Origin: CAVTSA01 sp963737225
Lineage (GTDB): Bacteria; Chloroflexota; Dormibacteria; Dormibacterales; Dormibacteraceae
Assembly (NCBI GenBank): GCA_963737225.1
Contig: CAVTSA010000012.1
Location: 25,067-89,066 of the forward strand
Direction: 5' to 3'
Length of the DNA stretch: 64,000 nt
Part shown: piece by piece, positions 52,585 to 61,140 of the stretch
Numbering within the stretch: position 1 is the stretch's first letter
How the letters are laid out: each line of letters starts with the position of its first letter
Notes under the pieces: model-generated
The model's input: only the letters and a program-made list of their open reading frames with translations
Told to the model about the DNA's origin: nothing
The model's database searches: none
Made by a program: the position numbers and the translations under genes

Positions 52585-53679
52585 TCATCCCTCGATCGTT
52601 GCCGGGGCGGAGATGTCGAACCGCTCGGCAAGTCCCGCCAGCGCCTCCCAGGTCGGCCCCGGGATCGGGATCCCCGCACGGCGACGCCCGCGGCTGCGGG
52701 TCTCGGGTTCCCCGGGCACCAGCACCGCGTCGACGCCGGTCGCCGGCGGCACCTCCTTGAGCGCGGCGAGGCTGCTCTCGGTCCGGGCGCGGTAGGCGGT
52801 TGCGTCGCCGAAGGCCGAGGGGTCGACGACCAGCATCCAGACTCCGCCCGCGGAACCCTCCTCGGAGGCATCGGCCGGTTCTGCCGCCTGCGACAGCGCT
52901 CCGAACAGTGCTGACCCGAGGCCGAGTCCGTAGCCCTTGTGCCCCGCCACCCGGGCCCCCAAGGGCAGCATGAACCCGTCGTCGTAGAGGTCGTTGGGAT
53001 TGGTGCTCGGAAGCCCCTCCTTGTCGAGGATGCAGTCCGGCGGCAGCTGTGCTCCTCGTGCCCGGGCCAGCTGCACCTTCCCTTCGGCGACAGTGGTGGT
53101 GGCGGCATCGTAGACGTACGGGACGGAGCCGGCGGGGGCACCGAGCGACCAGGGGTTGGTCCCGAGAAACCGGGCCCGGCCTCCGAAGGGAAGCGTCCAG
53201 CGCGCGGTCGGGCCCGCGTTGCCCACGGTCACGATGGCGAGGAAGCCCCGCGCCACCGCCCACTCGGTGTACTCACCGAGGCGCCCGATGTGGCCCGACC
53301 GCCCGACCGCGACACTCGCCACACCATAGCGAGGGGCATGCTCCAGCGCCCAGTTGATTGCGACCTTGCCGGAGTAATGACCGAAGCCGTGGTGGGCGTC
53401 GAACAGTGCGCAGGCTTCGCGCTCCTGCACCAGCTCGGGGCGGGCGTCGACCTTGATGCCTCCCTGGACGGCCGCGTCGACGTAGGCCGCGAGGCGTTGC
53501 ACTCCGTGAGAGTCATGCCCGGCGAGGTTCGCTCCAATCAAGTGGTGCGAGACCTCGGCCGCGATGTCGGAGGGCGTGCCGGCAGCCTCCAGGACGCCGC
53601 TGGTGAAGGTTTGCAGCGATCCAGGGATGACCGTGACCTGCCTCGCGATGCCGCCCTCCGTCTGTGGCGCCGAGGTCAT
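52585..53679 (-). CDS. Ldh2-type NAD(P)-dependent malate/lactate dehydrogenase
   Basis: 364 aa. Family PF02615: HHLIGANLAGHDSHGVQRLAAYVD (active His pair), RSGHIGRLGEYTEWAVARGFLAIVTVGNAGP, LGTNPWSLGAP, and PLGARVAGHKGYGLGL. The family includes malate, ureidoglycolate and 2,3-diketo-L-gulonate dehydrogenases. It converts a 2-hydroxy acid to the keto acid. The cupin gene's stop overlaps its ATG. Context suggests acid-sugar metabolism. Confidence 0.9.
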   Translation of the reverse strand: MTSAPQTEGGIARQVTVIPGSLQTFTSGVLEAAGTPSDIAAEVSHHLIGANLAGHDSHGVQRLAAYVDAAVQGGIKVDARPELVQEREACALFDAHHGFGHYSGKVAINWALEHAPRYGVASVAVGRSGHIGRLGEYTEWAVARGFLAIVTVGNAGPTARWTLPFGGRARFLGTNPWSLGAPAGSVPYVYDAATTTVAEGKVQLARARGAQLPPDCILDKEGLPSTNPNDLYDDGFMLPLGARVAGHKGYGLGLGSALFGALSQAAEPADASEEGSAGGVWMLVVDPSAFGDATAYRARTESSLAALKEVPPATGVDAVLVPGEPETRSRGRRRAGIPIPGPTWEALAGLAERFDISAPATIEG

Positions 53680-54092
53680 CCGACGCGCGCGCCCGCCGGC
53701 GCGGGCGGCATGCCTCCCTCGCGCTCATGGCGATGGAACTCGCCCGTGTACGAGATCGCGATCCGGATCGCGGGTCCCTCGCCCAGGACCTGGATGTAGT
53801 GGCAAACGTTTGCCGGGGCGAGAATCCAGTCGCCGGCGTTCACGACGATCGGCTCCGCCCGGCCCTCCATGGTCCACGAGAGGCTGCCCTCGTAGATGTA
53901 CCAGCACTCGTCGGCCAGGTGATAGTGCCAGTCGTTCTGATGGCCGGGCGACTGGCAGATGACGACGATTCGGAACCGGTCGTTGTCAGTGATCTGCTCG
54001 GACCAGGGAGGCGCCCCGTGCTCCTTCTTCAGCGATTCCACACTGAGCGACAGTTGCTCCGGGTTCAGCACACTACTGCTCGACAGCGCCAT
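53676..54092 (-). CDS. Cupin-domain protein
   Basis: 138 aa. A cupin barrel with the two motifs HQNDWHYHLADECWYIYEGSLSWTMEG (metal-binding His/Glu) and GDWILAPANVCHYIQVLGEGPAIRI (second His). It may be an isomerase or an oxygenase. It overlaps the Ldh2 gene by four bases and diverges from the mannonate-dehydratase-like gene, with 212 bases between. Confidence 0.85.
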   Translation of the reverse strand: MALSSSSVLNPEQLSLSVESLKKEHGAPPWSEQITDNDRFRIVVICQSPGHQNDWHYHLADECWYIYEGSLSWTMEGRAEPIVVNAGDWILAPANVCHYIQVLGEGPAIRIAISYTGEFHRHEREGGMPPAPAGARVG

Positions 54093-54304
54093 GGACGTCC
54101 TCCCCTCTCTGTCATCGGGACCAGCTGGTTTGCCCAGGCTACACCTGTCAGACTGCCGGTTCGAGGGCGTGGCGGCGTGTATGTTCGGCGCAGGTGCGGC
54201 GGGCCTGGGGTCAGTCGCTGCCGGAGCGGTCGCACGCCCGCGGTGAGATCCGTCATCGACCGCTGGACCGCGCCGTAGACACCACCACCGAGGAGGAACG
54301 CAGG

Positions 54305-55324
54305 ATGCACGTGGGTACGATCCCGGTCCGGATGGCGGAGATGTTGCCGCCCGAGCCGACCACGCTCTGGGCGCTCGCGCGCCAGGCCGGCGTCACCGAT
54401 GCCGTCAGCGGCACCCGGGAGAACCCGTTCGCCGACCACGGTGAGAAGCCCTGGGATCTGATGCCTCTGCTGCGTCTCAAGAATCGGTTCGCCGAGGAGG
54501 GATTGACCCTTTCGGTGATGGAGGGCGGTGGCCCTGACCTGAACCGCGCCAAGCTGGGGCTGCCGGGCCGGGACGAGGAGATCGAAGGCTTCCTGACCAT
54601 GCTCCGCAACCTGGGCCGGATCGGGGTCCCGGTCGTCTGCTGGAACTGGATGGCCGAGTTCGGCTGGATGCGCTCGTCGGTCGGCGTGCATTCTCGTGGG
54701 GGCGCGCTGGTCACCGGCTACGACGACAGAGACCTGCAAGACGCTCCGCTCACGGGCGCCGGTGTGGTCAGCGACGAGCAGCTCTGGGATTCCCTCGAGT
54801 ACTTCCTGAAGGCTGTGGTACCGGTGGCGGAGCAGGCACAGGTGAAACTCGCGCTCCACCCCGACGACCCGCCCCTTCCCCGGATCCGGGGGGTCGCGCG
54901 CATCATCCGCAGTCCGGAGTCGATGCGCAAGGCGATCGAGCTGGTGACGAGCCCCTACAACGGCATCACCTACTGCCAGGGCAACTTCGCCGCCATGGAT
55001 GCGGACATCCCAGCCACCATCCGTCTCTTCGGGCACGATCTGGACCAGATCCACTTCGTGCACTTTCGCGACATCCGCGGCAGCGCGGCGGAGTTCGAGG
55101 AGACGTTCCACGACGACGGCAAGACCAACATGCTGGAGGCGATGCGGACCTACTTCGAGGTCGGCTTCGACGGCCCGATGCGGCCCGATCACGTGCCGAC
55201 GATGGCCGGCGAGCCGAACGATCGGCCGAGCTACGGCGTGATGGGAAGGCTGTTCGCGCTCGGCTACATGAAAGGTCTGATGGAGGCGGCGGCGGACGAG
55301 CGGACGGGCCAGGGCCGCGCCTGA
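54305..55324 (+). CDS. Mannonate dehydratase-like (UxuA family) protein
   Basis: 339 aa from ATG 54305, behind GAGGAACGCAGG. TIM-barrel segments SVMEGGGPDLNRAKLGLPGRDEEIEGFLTMLRNLGRIGVPVVCWNWM, VKLALHPDDPPLPRIRG, GITYCQGNFAAM, QIHFVHFRDIRG and PMRPDHVPTM match UxuA (D-mannonate dehydratase) with its metal-binding His and Cys residues. It would remove water from an aldonic acid to give 2-keto-3-deoxy acid. It belongs with the divergent hydroxyacid dehydrogenases as a sugar-acid set. Confidence 0.9.
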   Translation: MHVGTIPVRMAEMLPPEPTTLWALARQAGVTDAVSGTRENPFADHGEKPWDLMPLLRLKNRFAEEGLTLSVMEGGGPDLNRAKLGLPGRDEEIEGFLTMLRNLGRIGVPVVCWNWMAEFGWMRSSVGVHSRGGALVTGYDDRDLQDAPLTGAGVVSDEQLWDSLEYFLKAVVPVAEQAQVKLALHPDDPPLPRIRGVARIIRSPESMRKAIELVTSPYNGITYCQGNFAAMDADIPATIRLFGHDLDQIHFVHFRDIRGSAAEFEETFHDDGKTNMLEAMRTYFEVGFDGPMRPDHVPTMAGEPNDRPSYGVMGRLFALGYMKGLMEAAADERTGQGRA

Positions 55325-55330
55325 GGACCC

Positions 55331-55345
55331 GCCCCAGCGTGGGGC
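55331..55345 (+). terminator. GCCCC-AGCGT-GGGGC hairpin after the UxuA-like gene
   Basis: A 5-bp stem with a 5-base loop begins seven bases after the stop. No T-tract. Weak terminator candidate. Confidence 0.4.
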
Positions 55346-55349
55346 GCGG

Positions 55350-55409
55350 CCATCTGTCGACACATGGTCAGAAATCGCGGTCCTGAGCGGGCCATCTGTC
55401 GACAGATGG
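55350..55409. repeat. Pair of 18-bp palindromes with a SalI-like core
   Basis: Copy 1 CCATCTGTCGACACATGG (55350-55367) has one mismatched pair. Copy 2 CCATCTGTCGACAGATGG (55392-55409) is a perfect dyad. They are 42 bases apart, start to start, in the same orientation. Copy 2 encodes the last residues (P-S-V-D-R-W) of the endonuclease-V-like gene. Confidence 0.75.
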
Positions 55410-56048
55410 CGAGGGGGGTGGGGCGGACTCGGCCCGGGCCTGCCGCGCCAGACGTCGAGCCTCGCGCAGTGGGGCCGGCGTACGGACGCGCAGCTGGCTC
55501 CGGATCACGGCCACCGCGGTGGCGGCGTCGGTGCGCCATGCCGGGTGCACGAGAACCGGCCGCACGCCCGGTGCCGCCTGCACCGGCACCGACCGGGCGG
55601 GGTCGATCAGCGCCCGGTCAGTGACCCCGATCGACGGGAGATCGAGCGCCCACCCGAGATGTGTGGCCAGCCCGGCGCTGCGTGGGTGATCCCGCCCGGT
55701 CGCGTCCACCAGGACGACGTCGGGCCGGGTGTGCAGAGCCCGCACGGCCTGCTCCAGGAGCCGGCCCTCTCGCAGCGCCAAGAGGCCGGCCTCGTAGGAA
55801 GCACCCAGCCGCCCGGAGACGACGGCCTCACCGAGCAGGGATCCGGACCTCAGGAGGGCCGCCGCGGCCCACCCCGGATCGCCCGCATCGCCGGGGCCGG
55901 TCAGGTCGCGCGGGCCGGCGACGAAGACGCCCGCCACGCGGAGTCCCCCGACGTCCTCGGGGCTCCAGCGCGGCTGGGCCGGCTCGAGATCCGCGAGCCA
56001 CTCCTGAAGGACCGCCAGGGCGGTGGCGTCCGCCGGCCAGGCTTCCAC
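55368..56048 (-). CDS. Endonuclease V-like protein lacking the first catalytic Asp
   Basis: 226 aa from GTG 56048. The endonuclease V core is visible: LRVAGVFVAGPRD, YEAGLLALREGRLLEQAV, VDATGRDHPRSAGLATHLGWALDLPSIGVTDRALI. Active Nfi enzymes have VAGVDV with a metal Asp, then Glu in F-R-E, then Asp in V-D-G-x-G-x-x-H-P. Here the first Asp is Phe (VAGVFV), while the Glu (A-L-R-E) and the Asp (V-D-A-T-G-x-x-H-P) remain. It may bind but not cut, or use another residue. Gap of 17 bases after the Cys-rich gene on the same strand. The end carries one of two 18-bp palindromes. Confidence 0.75.
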   Translation of the reverse strand: MEAWPADATALAVLQEWLADLEPAQPRWSPEDVGGLRVAGVFVAGPRDLTGPGDAGDPGWAAAALLRSGSLLGEAVVSGRLGASYEAGLLALREGRLLEQAVRALHTRPDVVLVDATGRDHPRSAGLATHLGWALDLPSIGVTDRALIDPARSVPVQAAPGVRPVLVHPAWRTDAATAVAVIRSQLRVRTPAPLREARRLARQARAESAPPPSPSVDRWPAQDRDF

Positions 56049-56065
56049 CGGCCGACGATACGGTC

Positions 56066-56599
56066 TCAGCCGGTGAACGCCTCCCCGTACTCCAGTGGCA
56101 GCAGGCGGAGCCCCCGTGCCGAGACCAGCGGCACCTTGTGGCGACGTGCCAGCGCCTCCAGCAAGCGGTGGCCGGAGTCGAGGAGAGCCACCGGCCGGGC
56201 GTGCTGGGCCCGCCAACCCTGGCCCCCGTGTTGGACGACACGGCCCCACGCGATCACGGCGCCCGCCACCAGCTGCGTCCGGTTCTCGCCATCCGGCGTG
56301 TCCTCCGGAGGGTTCAGATAGCGGAACGCTTCGTCTGGGTTGCTGAACGCGTACAGGCCGCACTCGCAGGACGCCGACGGAATCGGGTGCAGGTTCGCCA
56401 TCCAGGGGGGGCACCGGCGGCAGCCGGCGTGGGTGGTGCCGAAGTCCCAACTCTCCCGCGTGTGAACGCCTTCCAACAGCGCGCCACCGGCCGTCGGCCG
56501 CGCTCTCCAGGTCCGCCAGCCGACGACCGGGACCCGCCACCCGGCCTCCATCAGGCCCTCAGGCAGGGACGGGGTGGGATTCGGGAACTGCTGGATCAT
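56066..56599 (-). CDS. Conserved hypothetical Cys-x-Cys-Gly protein (paralogue of 17391-17948)
   Basis: 177 aa from ATG 56599. Order: VVGWRTWRARPT, then HAGCRRCPPWMANLHPIPSASCECGLYAF, then VAGAVIAWGRVVQHGGQGWRAQHARPVALL, and HKVPLVSARGL. The four Cys (C-x2-C and C-x-C) could bind zinc. The protein at 17.4-17.9 kb shows the same order with weaker Cys conservation, so the two are paralogues. No named family recognised. Its stop lies 17 bases from the endonuclease-V-like start, so the pair is likely one unit. Confidence 0.65.
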   Translation of the reverse strand: MIQQFPNPTPSLPEGLMEAGWRVPVVGWRTWRARPTAGGALLEGVHTRESWDFGTTHAGCRRCPPWMANLHPIPSASCECGLYAFSNPDEAFRYLNPPEDTPDGENRTQLVAGAVIAWGRVVQHGGQGWRAQHARPVALLDSGHRLLEALARRHKVPLVSARGLRLLPLEYGEAFTG

Positions 56600-56926
56600 A
56601 GCTGGGCACCGGGATCTCCACCGGAGACGGCTCGGGGATCTCCCAAAGGTGAGTCGGCTCGTCGGTAAAACGCATCGTGCCGACCACGATGGCCTTCCCC
56701 AGGGAGAAGCACATCGGGTTTTTCCCCACTTTTGACCCAAGGGTGAGCCCTGTTCGCGCGTCCAGCCGACCTGGCCGTTCGCGCCGGGTAGGATGCGGGG
56801 CGCACCCGACGCGATCTCCTGTCGTGTCCGGCCCGGCGAGCGCCGAGGCCGTGGTGGCGACATCGGTGCGGACGCAACTCCGCTGTCATTGGTCGTCGCT
56901 CAGAGCGGCGACGGGAGGTTTCATCG
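56600..56926. other. Divergent gap before the ureohydrolase
   Basis: 327 bases. No gene. No clear guanidine riboswitch or operator was found. Confidence 0.5.
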
Positions 56927-57886
56927 ATGGCCGAAGGTGAGCCCGTCAGGGGTCCGCTTGACGCGATGGTGGTCCCGCGATTTGCCGGCGCGCCGACCTT
57001 CGCCCGTCTCCCCCGTCTCGATGAGGTCGAGCGCTGGGACGTGGCTATCCTCGGCATCCCGTTCGACTCCGGGGTCACGTACCGGCCGGGTGCCCGTTTC
57101 GGGCCTCAGGCCGTCCGGCAGGGTTCCCGCCTGCTCCGCCCCTACCACGTCCCGCTCGACGCCGAGCCGCTGACCGCGCAGCAGGTGGTCGATGCGGGCG
57201 ACCTGCCGGTCAATCCCTTCTCCATCGACACCGCGGTCCGCGAGATCGAGGCGGGCGCGGCGCCCTTCCTGGCCGGCGACGGGCATCTGGTTTCGATCGG
57301 CGGAGACCACACGATCGCGCTTCCACTCCTGCGTGCGGTGAGAGGCCGGCACGGTCCGGTCGCGGTCGTCCACTTCGACGCGCACCTCGACACGTGGGAC
57401 ACCTACTTCGGCGCCGCGGTCACGCACGGGACCCCGTTCCGGCGAGCTTCGGAGGAGGGGCTGCTGGCGCCTCACCGGTCGGTGCACGTGGGAATCCGCG
57501 GACCGCTGTTCACCCCCCAGGACCTGACTGAGGACCGCAATCTCGGCTTCCACGTGATCCAGACCATGGACGTCGCGGACAGGGGCCCGGCGGCCGTGTC
57601 GCGCGAGATCCGGGACCGCGTCGGCGACACGCCGCTCTACGTGTCGGTCGACATCGACGTCATCGATCCCGGGCTTGCGCCGGGCACGGGGACGCCGGAG
57701 ACGGGCGGCCTGCTCAGCCGCGAACTGCTGGCCGTGCTGCGAGGGCTGGCCGGGCTTCGCATCGTGGCAGCTGACGTGGTCGAGGTGGCCCCGGCATATG
57801 ACCACGCCGAGGTGACCTCGATCGCCGCCGCCCACGTGGTGTACGAGCTGCTCGCCCTCTTCACGAAGGAGGAGGGGCGACGGTAG
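56927..57886 (+). CDS. Agmatinase-family ureohydrolase
   Basis: 319 aa. Mn2+-binding motifs of arginase/agmatinase: SIGGDHTIALPLL, VVHFDAHLDTWDTYFG (two Asp with His) and YVSVDIDVIDPGLAPGTGTPETGG. The N-terminal MVVPRFAGAPTFARLPRLDEV is frequent in agmatinases and in guanidino-acid hydrolases. It removes urea from agmatine, guanidinobutyrate or a similar compound. The substrate cannot be fixed from sequence. Its stop is 20 bases before tRNA-Lys. Confidence 0.9.
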   Translation: MAEGEPVRGPLDAMVVPRFAGAPTFARLPRLDEVERWDVAILGIPFDSGVTYRPGARFGPQAVRQGSRLLRPYHVPLDAEPLTAQQVVDAGDLPVNPFSIDTAVREIEAGAAPFLAGDGHLVSIGGDHTIALPLLRAVRGRHGPVAVVHFDAHLDTWDTYFGAAVTHGTPFRRASEEGLLAPHRSVHVGIRGPLFTPQDLTEDRNLGFHVIQTMDVADRGPAAVSREIRDRVGDTPLYVSVDIDVIDPGLAPGTGTPETGGLLSRELLAVLRGLAGLRIVAADVVEVAPAYDHAEVTSIAAAHVVYELLALFTKEEGRR

Positions 57887-57905
57887 GTATCCTCGCCAGG
57901 GCCGT

Positions 57906-57982
57906 GCCGGCGTAGCTCAGTCAGGCAGAGCAGGGGCCTTTTAAGCCTTTGGTCCAGGGTTCGAATCCCTGCGCCGGCACCA
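57906..57982 (+). tRNA. tRNA-Lys (anticodon TTT)
   Basis: Acceptor GCCGGCG pairs with CGCCGGC. D-arm TAGCTCAGTCAGGCAGAGC. Anticodon loop CTTTTAA gives TTT. T-arm CAGGGTTCGAATCCCTG, discriminator A, encoded CCA. It is the integration target of the element to its right; its 3' half serves as the left att site and remains intact. Confidence 0.95.
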
Positions 57983-57984
57983 CC
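57937..57984. repeat. att repeat, left copy (tRNA-Lys 3' half)
   Basis: 48 bases, from the anticodon loop to just past CCA, matching 63014-63061 at 46 of 48 positions. Confidence 0.85.
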
Positions 57985-58039
57985 AATTCTGACTCGAAAA
58001 ACAGATAGAACCGGTCCGGCTGCGTACGCCTAGCAGGCG

Positions 58040-58061
58040 AGTACTGCAACATTTGCTGCAA
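58040..58061. repeat. Arm-type repeat, left end
   Basis: AGTACTGCAA (58040-58049) followed by TTTGCTGCAA (58052-58061), 12 bases start to start. The same decamer and spacing occur at the right end. Confidence 0.5.
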
Positions 58062-59120
58062 CCGGCCCGAGGTCAGGATCGCGTCAAGCCGATCGGCCGC
58101 GCTGCGCGCGAGGGTGGGGAGGACATGCGAGTAGGAGTCCATCGTCAGCCGGGTCGTGCTGTGGCCCAGTAGGTCGGCCACTACCCGTGGATGCTCTCCC
58201 GCCGCCAGCAGCAACGAGGCGCAGGCGTGACGAAGGTCATAAGGGCGCGGCTCGCGTGTCCCGAGGCAGGCCGGCCCTCGCGGCGACCTTCTTGAAAGCT
58301 CGTGTTAGGTTGCGAGGCTCGATCGGTCCGCCGCTCGTGGACGGTAAGACGTAGGCGGTCGGCAGCACCGCTCCCGCGCGTGTCCGTTGCTCGTTGAGCG
58401 CGACCACGGCAAGGCCCGAGAGCGGAATGGTCCGCCGGCTCCGCTGGGTCTTCACCCCGGTCACGTGGAGCGACCCGTCGAACCGCTCGACCGCCTGTCG
58501 CACCCGAAGCGTCCGCGCCTCAAGGTTCACGTCCGCCCAGGTGAGCCCCAGCAGCTCGCCCGGCCGAAGCCCCGTCGACACCGCCACCGTCAACGGCGTG
58601 TGCCACATGGTCTCCCGCGCCGCCGCCAACAGCGTGAGCACCTGATCCGGGTCAAGCGGCCGCTCCTCGGCGACTTCCGTCCTACGGATGCGCGTGCCTG
58701 CGACCGGATTGCGCGCGATCACACCGTCATGGACCGCGAGATTGAGGACCCGCCGCAGTATCGAGCGGTGATGTGTCACCGTCATGCCGCACGGCCCTTC
58801 GTTGCCTGCTCGTCGAGAAACGCCTGAATACGCGAGCGGCTGAGCTGGTCGAGCCGCACCCGGCCCAGAGCCGGGATGATGTCCCGCCGGCAGTAGCCCT
58901 CGTAGCTCCTCAGGGTGAGGGACGCACCGCCGCTCCGCGCCGCAGGGACTCCAGCCAGCCGGCCAGCCAGCGCTCAAGAGTTGGCGCGCGACCAGTGAGC
59001 TGCATGCCCGCGTCGCGCTTCTCCACGGCGTCGCGGACCTTCTTCCGAACTTCCGCCTGCGTCTTTCCGTAATAGGTCTTCCGCTCCCCATTGGTGCTGC
59101 TCACCCGCCACACCTTCGAG

Positions 59121-59741
59121 TTCGGGTCGTACTCCTCGCCCCAGAGATCGGGAAGCCGGCTGATGCCCTGCTTCCGGATTCGCGCCGTCTTGTCGTAGAT
59201 ACGGGCCACCAGGGCGTCCTTCCCGAACATGAAGCCGGACAGTTTGGTCCCTGACTGGAAGACCTGCCGATTCTCCTCAAAGGCTCGCCGGTGCCGCCCG
59301 TAGCCGACGAAGCGATCCAGGTCCGCCGTTTGCAGCTTCCAATCCTGCACGTCCGCGTGGAGGTCGATCCGCGACACAGCTTCCTTGAACGGCCCCGCCA
59401 GGACGTCGAGGCGAAGCAGCCGCTCCACCTGGTCCACGAACGCATCGATCCCCATCGAATGCAGGAACGCCGAGTGCAGCTGCACCAGCACCGCCCGAAA
59501 CTTCGTCGACCGCCCCACCATCAGCTCGAAGTCGGGCGAAGACAGCCAGTAGGTGTAGCCCCGCCAGCCGTAGGGCGGCACTCGAAGGCCTCCTCAGTGA
59601 CGGGAAGGAAACCATCTCGTCGTCCTCACTCACCCGAGCACGCTTCTGGACCTCGGCCAGCAAGTCCCACACCGACTCCTGGACCGCTCCCCGGACCGAC
59701 AGATTCAGCGTGTCGATACCGCTTGCAAGCAACCTCATCAC
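59121..59741 (-). pseudogene. Replication initiator (Rep) of the integrative element, frameshifted
   Basis: The N-terminal ATG at 59741 opens MMRLLASGIDTLNLSVRG...VSEDDEMVSFP. Two frame changes near 59.60 and 59.58 kb lead to YGWRGYTYWLSSPDFELMVGRSTKFRAVLVQLHSAF and then ISRIDLHADVQDW-type text, FVGYGRHRRAFEENRQVFQSGTKLSGFMFGKDALVARIYDKTARI. The F-G-K-x-A-x-x-A-R-I-Y-D-K-T motif is that of Rep_trans/RepSA-like initiators of actinobacterial integrative plasmids. Its 3' end runs in frame into the integrase N-terminus (DLWGEEYDPNSKVWRVSS), so one or both genes lost sequence at the junction. Confidence 0.75.
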
Positions 59742-59899
59742 ACCTCCTCACTCACCGCTCCCAAGGACGGATAGGGCACGGTGATACACGCCCCGTGCAG
59801 TGCCCCACCCCCAAGCCCGGGGCGCTTCGCGGCCTTGACCGCCCACGCCTCGGCAACCTGCCTGTTCGCCGGCGGTAACCATCACGCGGCATCGGCCTG

Positions 59900-61140
59900 A
59901 TCCTTCGCATCGAGGTCCGCGTGACTCGCTCTCGGCCGTCGCCAGACCACGATGGCTCGCCAGCCGAGCTCGGGCCTCCGCCTTCTCCAGCATCGGAAGT
60001 TGCACCTCCACCTGCCGGTCCCACTGCCAGATCGCACGCCCCGGTCGCGGCGCCAAATTCGCGGCAGCAGAGTTGTCCAGCAGCACCCGCGAGTTCGTAT
60101 CCGTCACACAGTGCAGAGCCAAGGTGGCGGGAAGCTGCGCCCGCAGCTGTGGAGTCACCGTATCCGCATCCGGCCGCTGGGTGCAGACCACCAGGTGAAC
60201 GCCAACCGCCCGACCGATACGACCCGCCCTCGAGATCTGAGCGTGTACGGCGTCCCGCCTCCCACGCTCTGGACTCTGGCGAGGAGCATCAGCGGCCCGC
60301 AGTTCTCCGAACTCGTCCACCATCAGCGACCAGCCACGGCAGCTCCTCCCCGGCATGCGTCGCGTTCCACTCCGCGAGGTTCTCCCCCCCCGCCGCCGCG
60401 AACATCCGCTGCCGCCGATCCATCTCCTGACCCACCAGCCCGAACGCGATCTCGCAGTCCTCCAGCTCGCTCACCACCGGGTACATGAGGTGGGGGAGAT
60501 CTCGGAACAGGTTGAACTCCATACCGGCCTTCAGGTCGACCAGCACAAGCCGCAGCCGAGGGGCCGCGTAACGAGCGACGAGCCAGGTAACGAGTTGACG
60601 CAGGAACATCGACTTGCCGGCCCCGGTAGTCCCGCCAACCAGCAGGTGCGGCAGCGCCTCCAGGTCCGCCCAGAGGCGGCCAACCTTCGACTCGCCGAGG
60701 GGGATGGGCAGCCCCATCCCCTCGACCTCGGCTCCCGGCCGCGGCAGAAACGCCCGAAGTCCACGACCTCGGGCAACCGGTTGATCCCCAGCTCGGCCCA
60801 GAGCAGCCCGCCCTCGAACCAGCACGCGAGCGGAGCAGTCGAGGCCTTCCTCGAGCCCGTTCAGCTTCGCCCGCAGATCAGCCACGGTAGCGCCCACCGG
60901 CATCTTCCAGGCCAGCCGCCAGACCGATCCCCGCTTGCGAATGCGGCGCAGCCGCGGCCGCTCGGCCTCCAGCTGGAGGATCCGCGTCAGCACCCGGGTC
61001 GCCCTCGACGGCAGCAGCGCCCGCCAGAGGAGCCATAACCCCAAGAGACGACCGTCAGAGTAGGGATCACGACCGCCAGGACATGCGCGACCGTCCCCGA
61101 TGCAGCGAGCAGCTCGCCGACCGCCCCGAGGCGCGGCGGC
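59900..61140 (-). pseudogene. FtsK/TraB-like DNA translocase, frameshifted
   Basis: An N-terminal hydrophobic segment (VAHVLAVVIPTLTVVSWG in one frame, LWLLWRALLPSRAT in the next) precedes the body. Walker A GGTTGAGKSMFLRQL, LVDLKAGMEFNLF and EMDRRQRMFAAAGGENLAEWN follow. After PWLVA a frame change near 60.34 kb gives MVDEFGELRAA (Walker B), ISRAGRIGRAVGVHLVVCTQRPDADTVT and TLALHCVTDTNSRVLLDNSAAANLAPRPGRAIW. These are the FtsK/SpoIIIE ATPase features of integrative plasmids. At least two frameshifts; inactive. Confidence 0.8.

Larger units (their letters stand above)
57921..59120 (-). pseudogene. Tyrosine integrase with at least three frameshifts
   Basis: Pieces in order (minus strand): N-terminal VWRVSSTNGERKTYYGKTQAEVRKKVRDAVEK (near 59.1 kb); SYEGYCRRDIIPALGRVRLDQLSRSRIQAFLDEQ in another frame; HHRSILRRVLNLAVHDGVIARNPVAGTRI and STGLRPGELLGLTWADVN (catalytic Arg) in a third; DLRHACASLLLAAGEHPRVVADLLGHSTTRLTMDSYSHVLP (His-x-x-Arg, His, catalytic Tyr) in a fourth. 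Shifts occur near 58.92, 58.80 and 58.25 kb. All catalytic residues are present but cannot be read in one frame. It sits directly beside the left att site. Confidence 0.85.
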
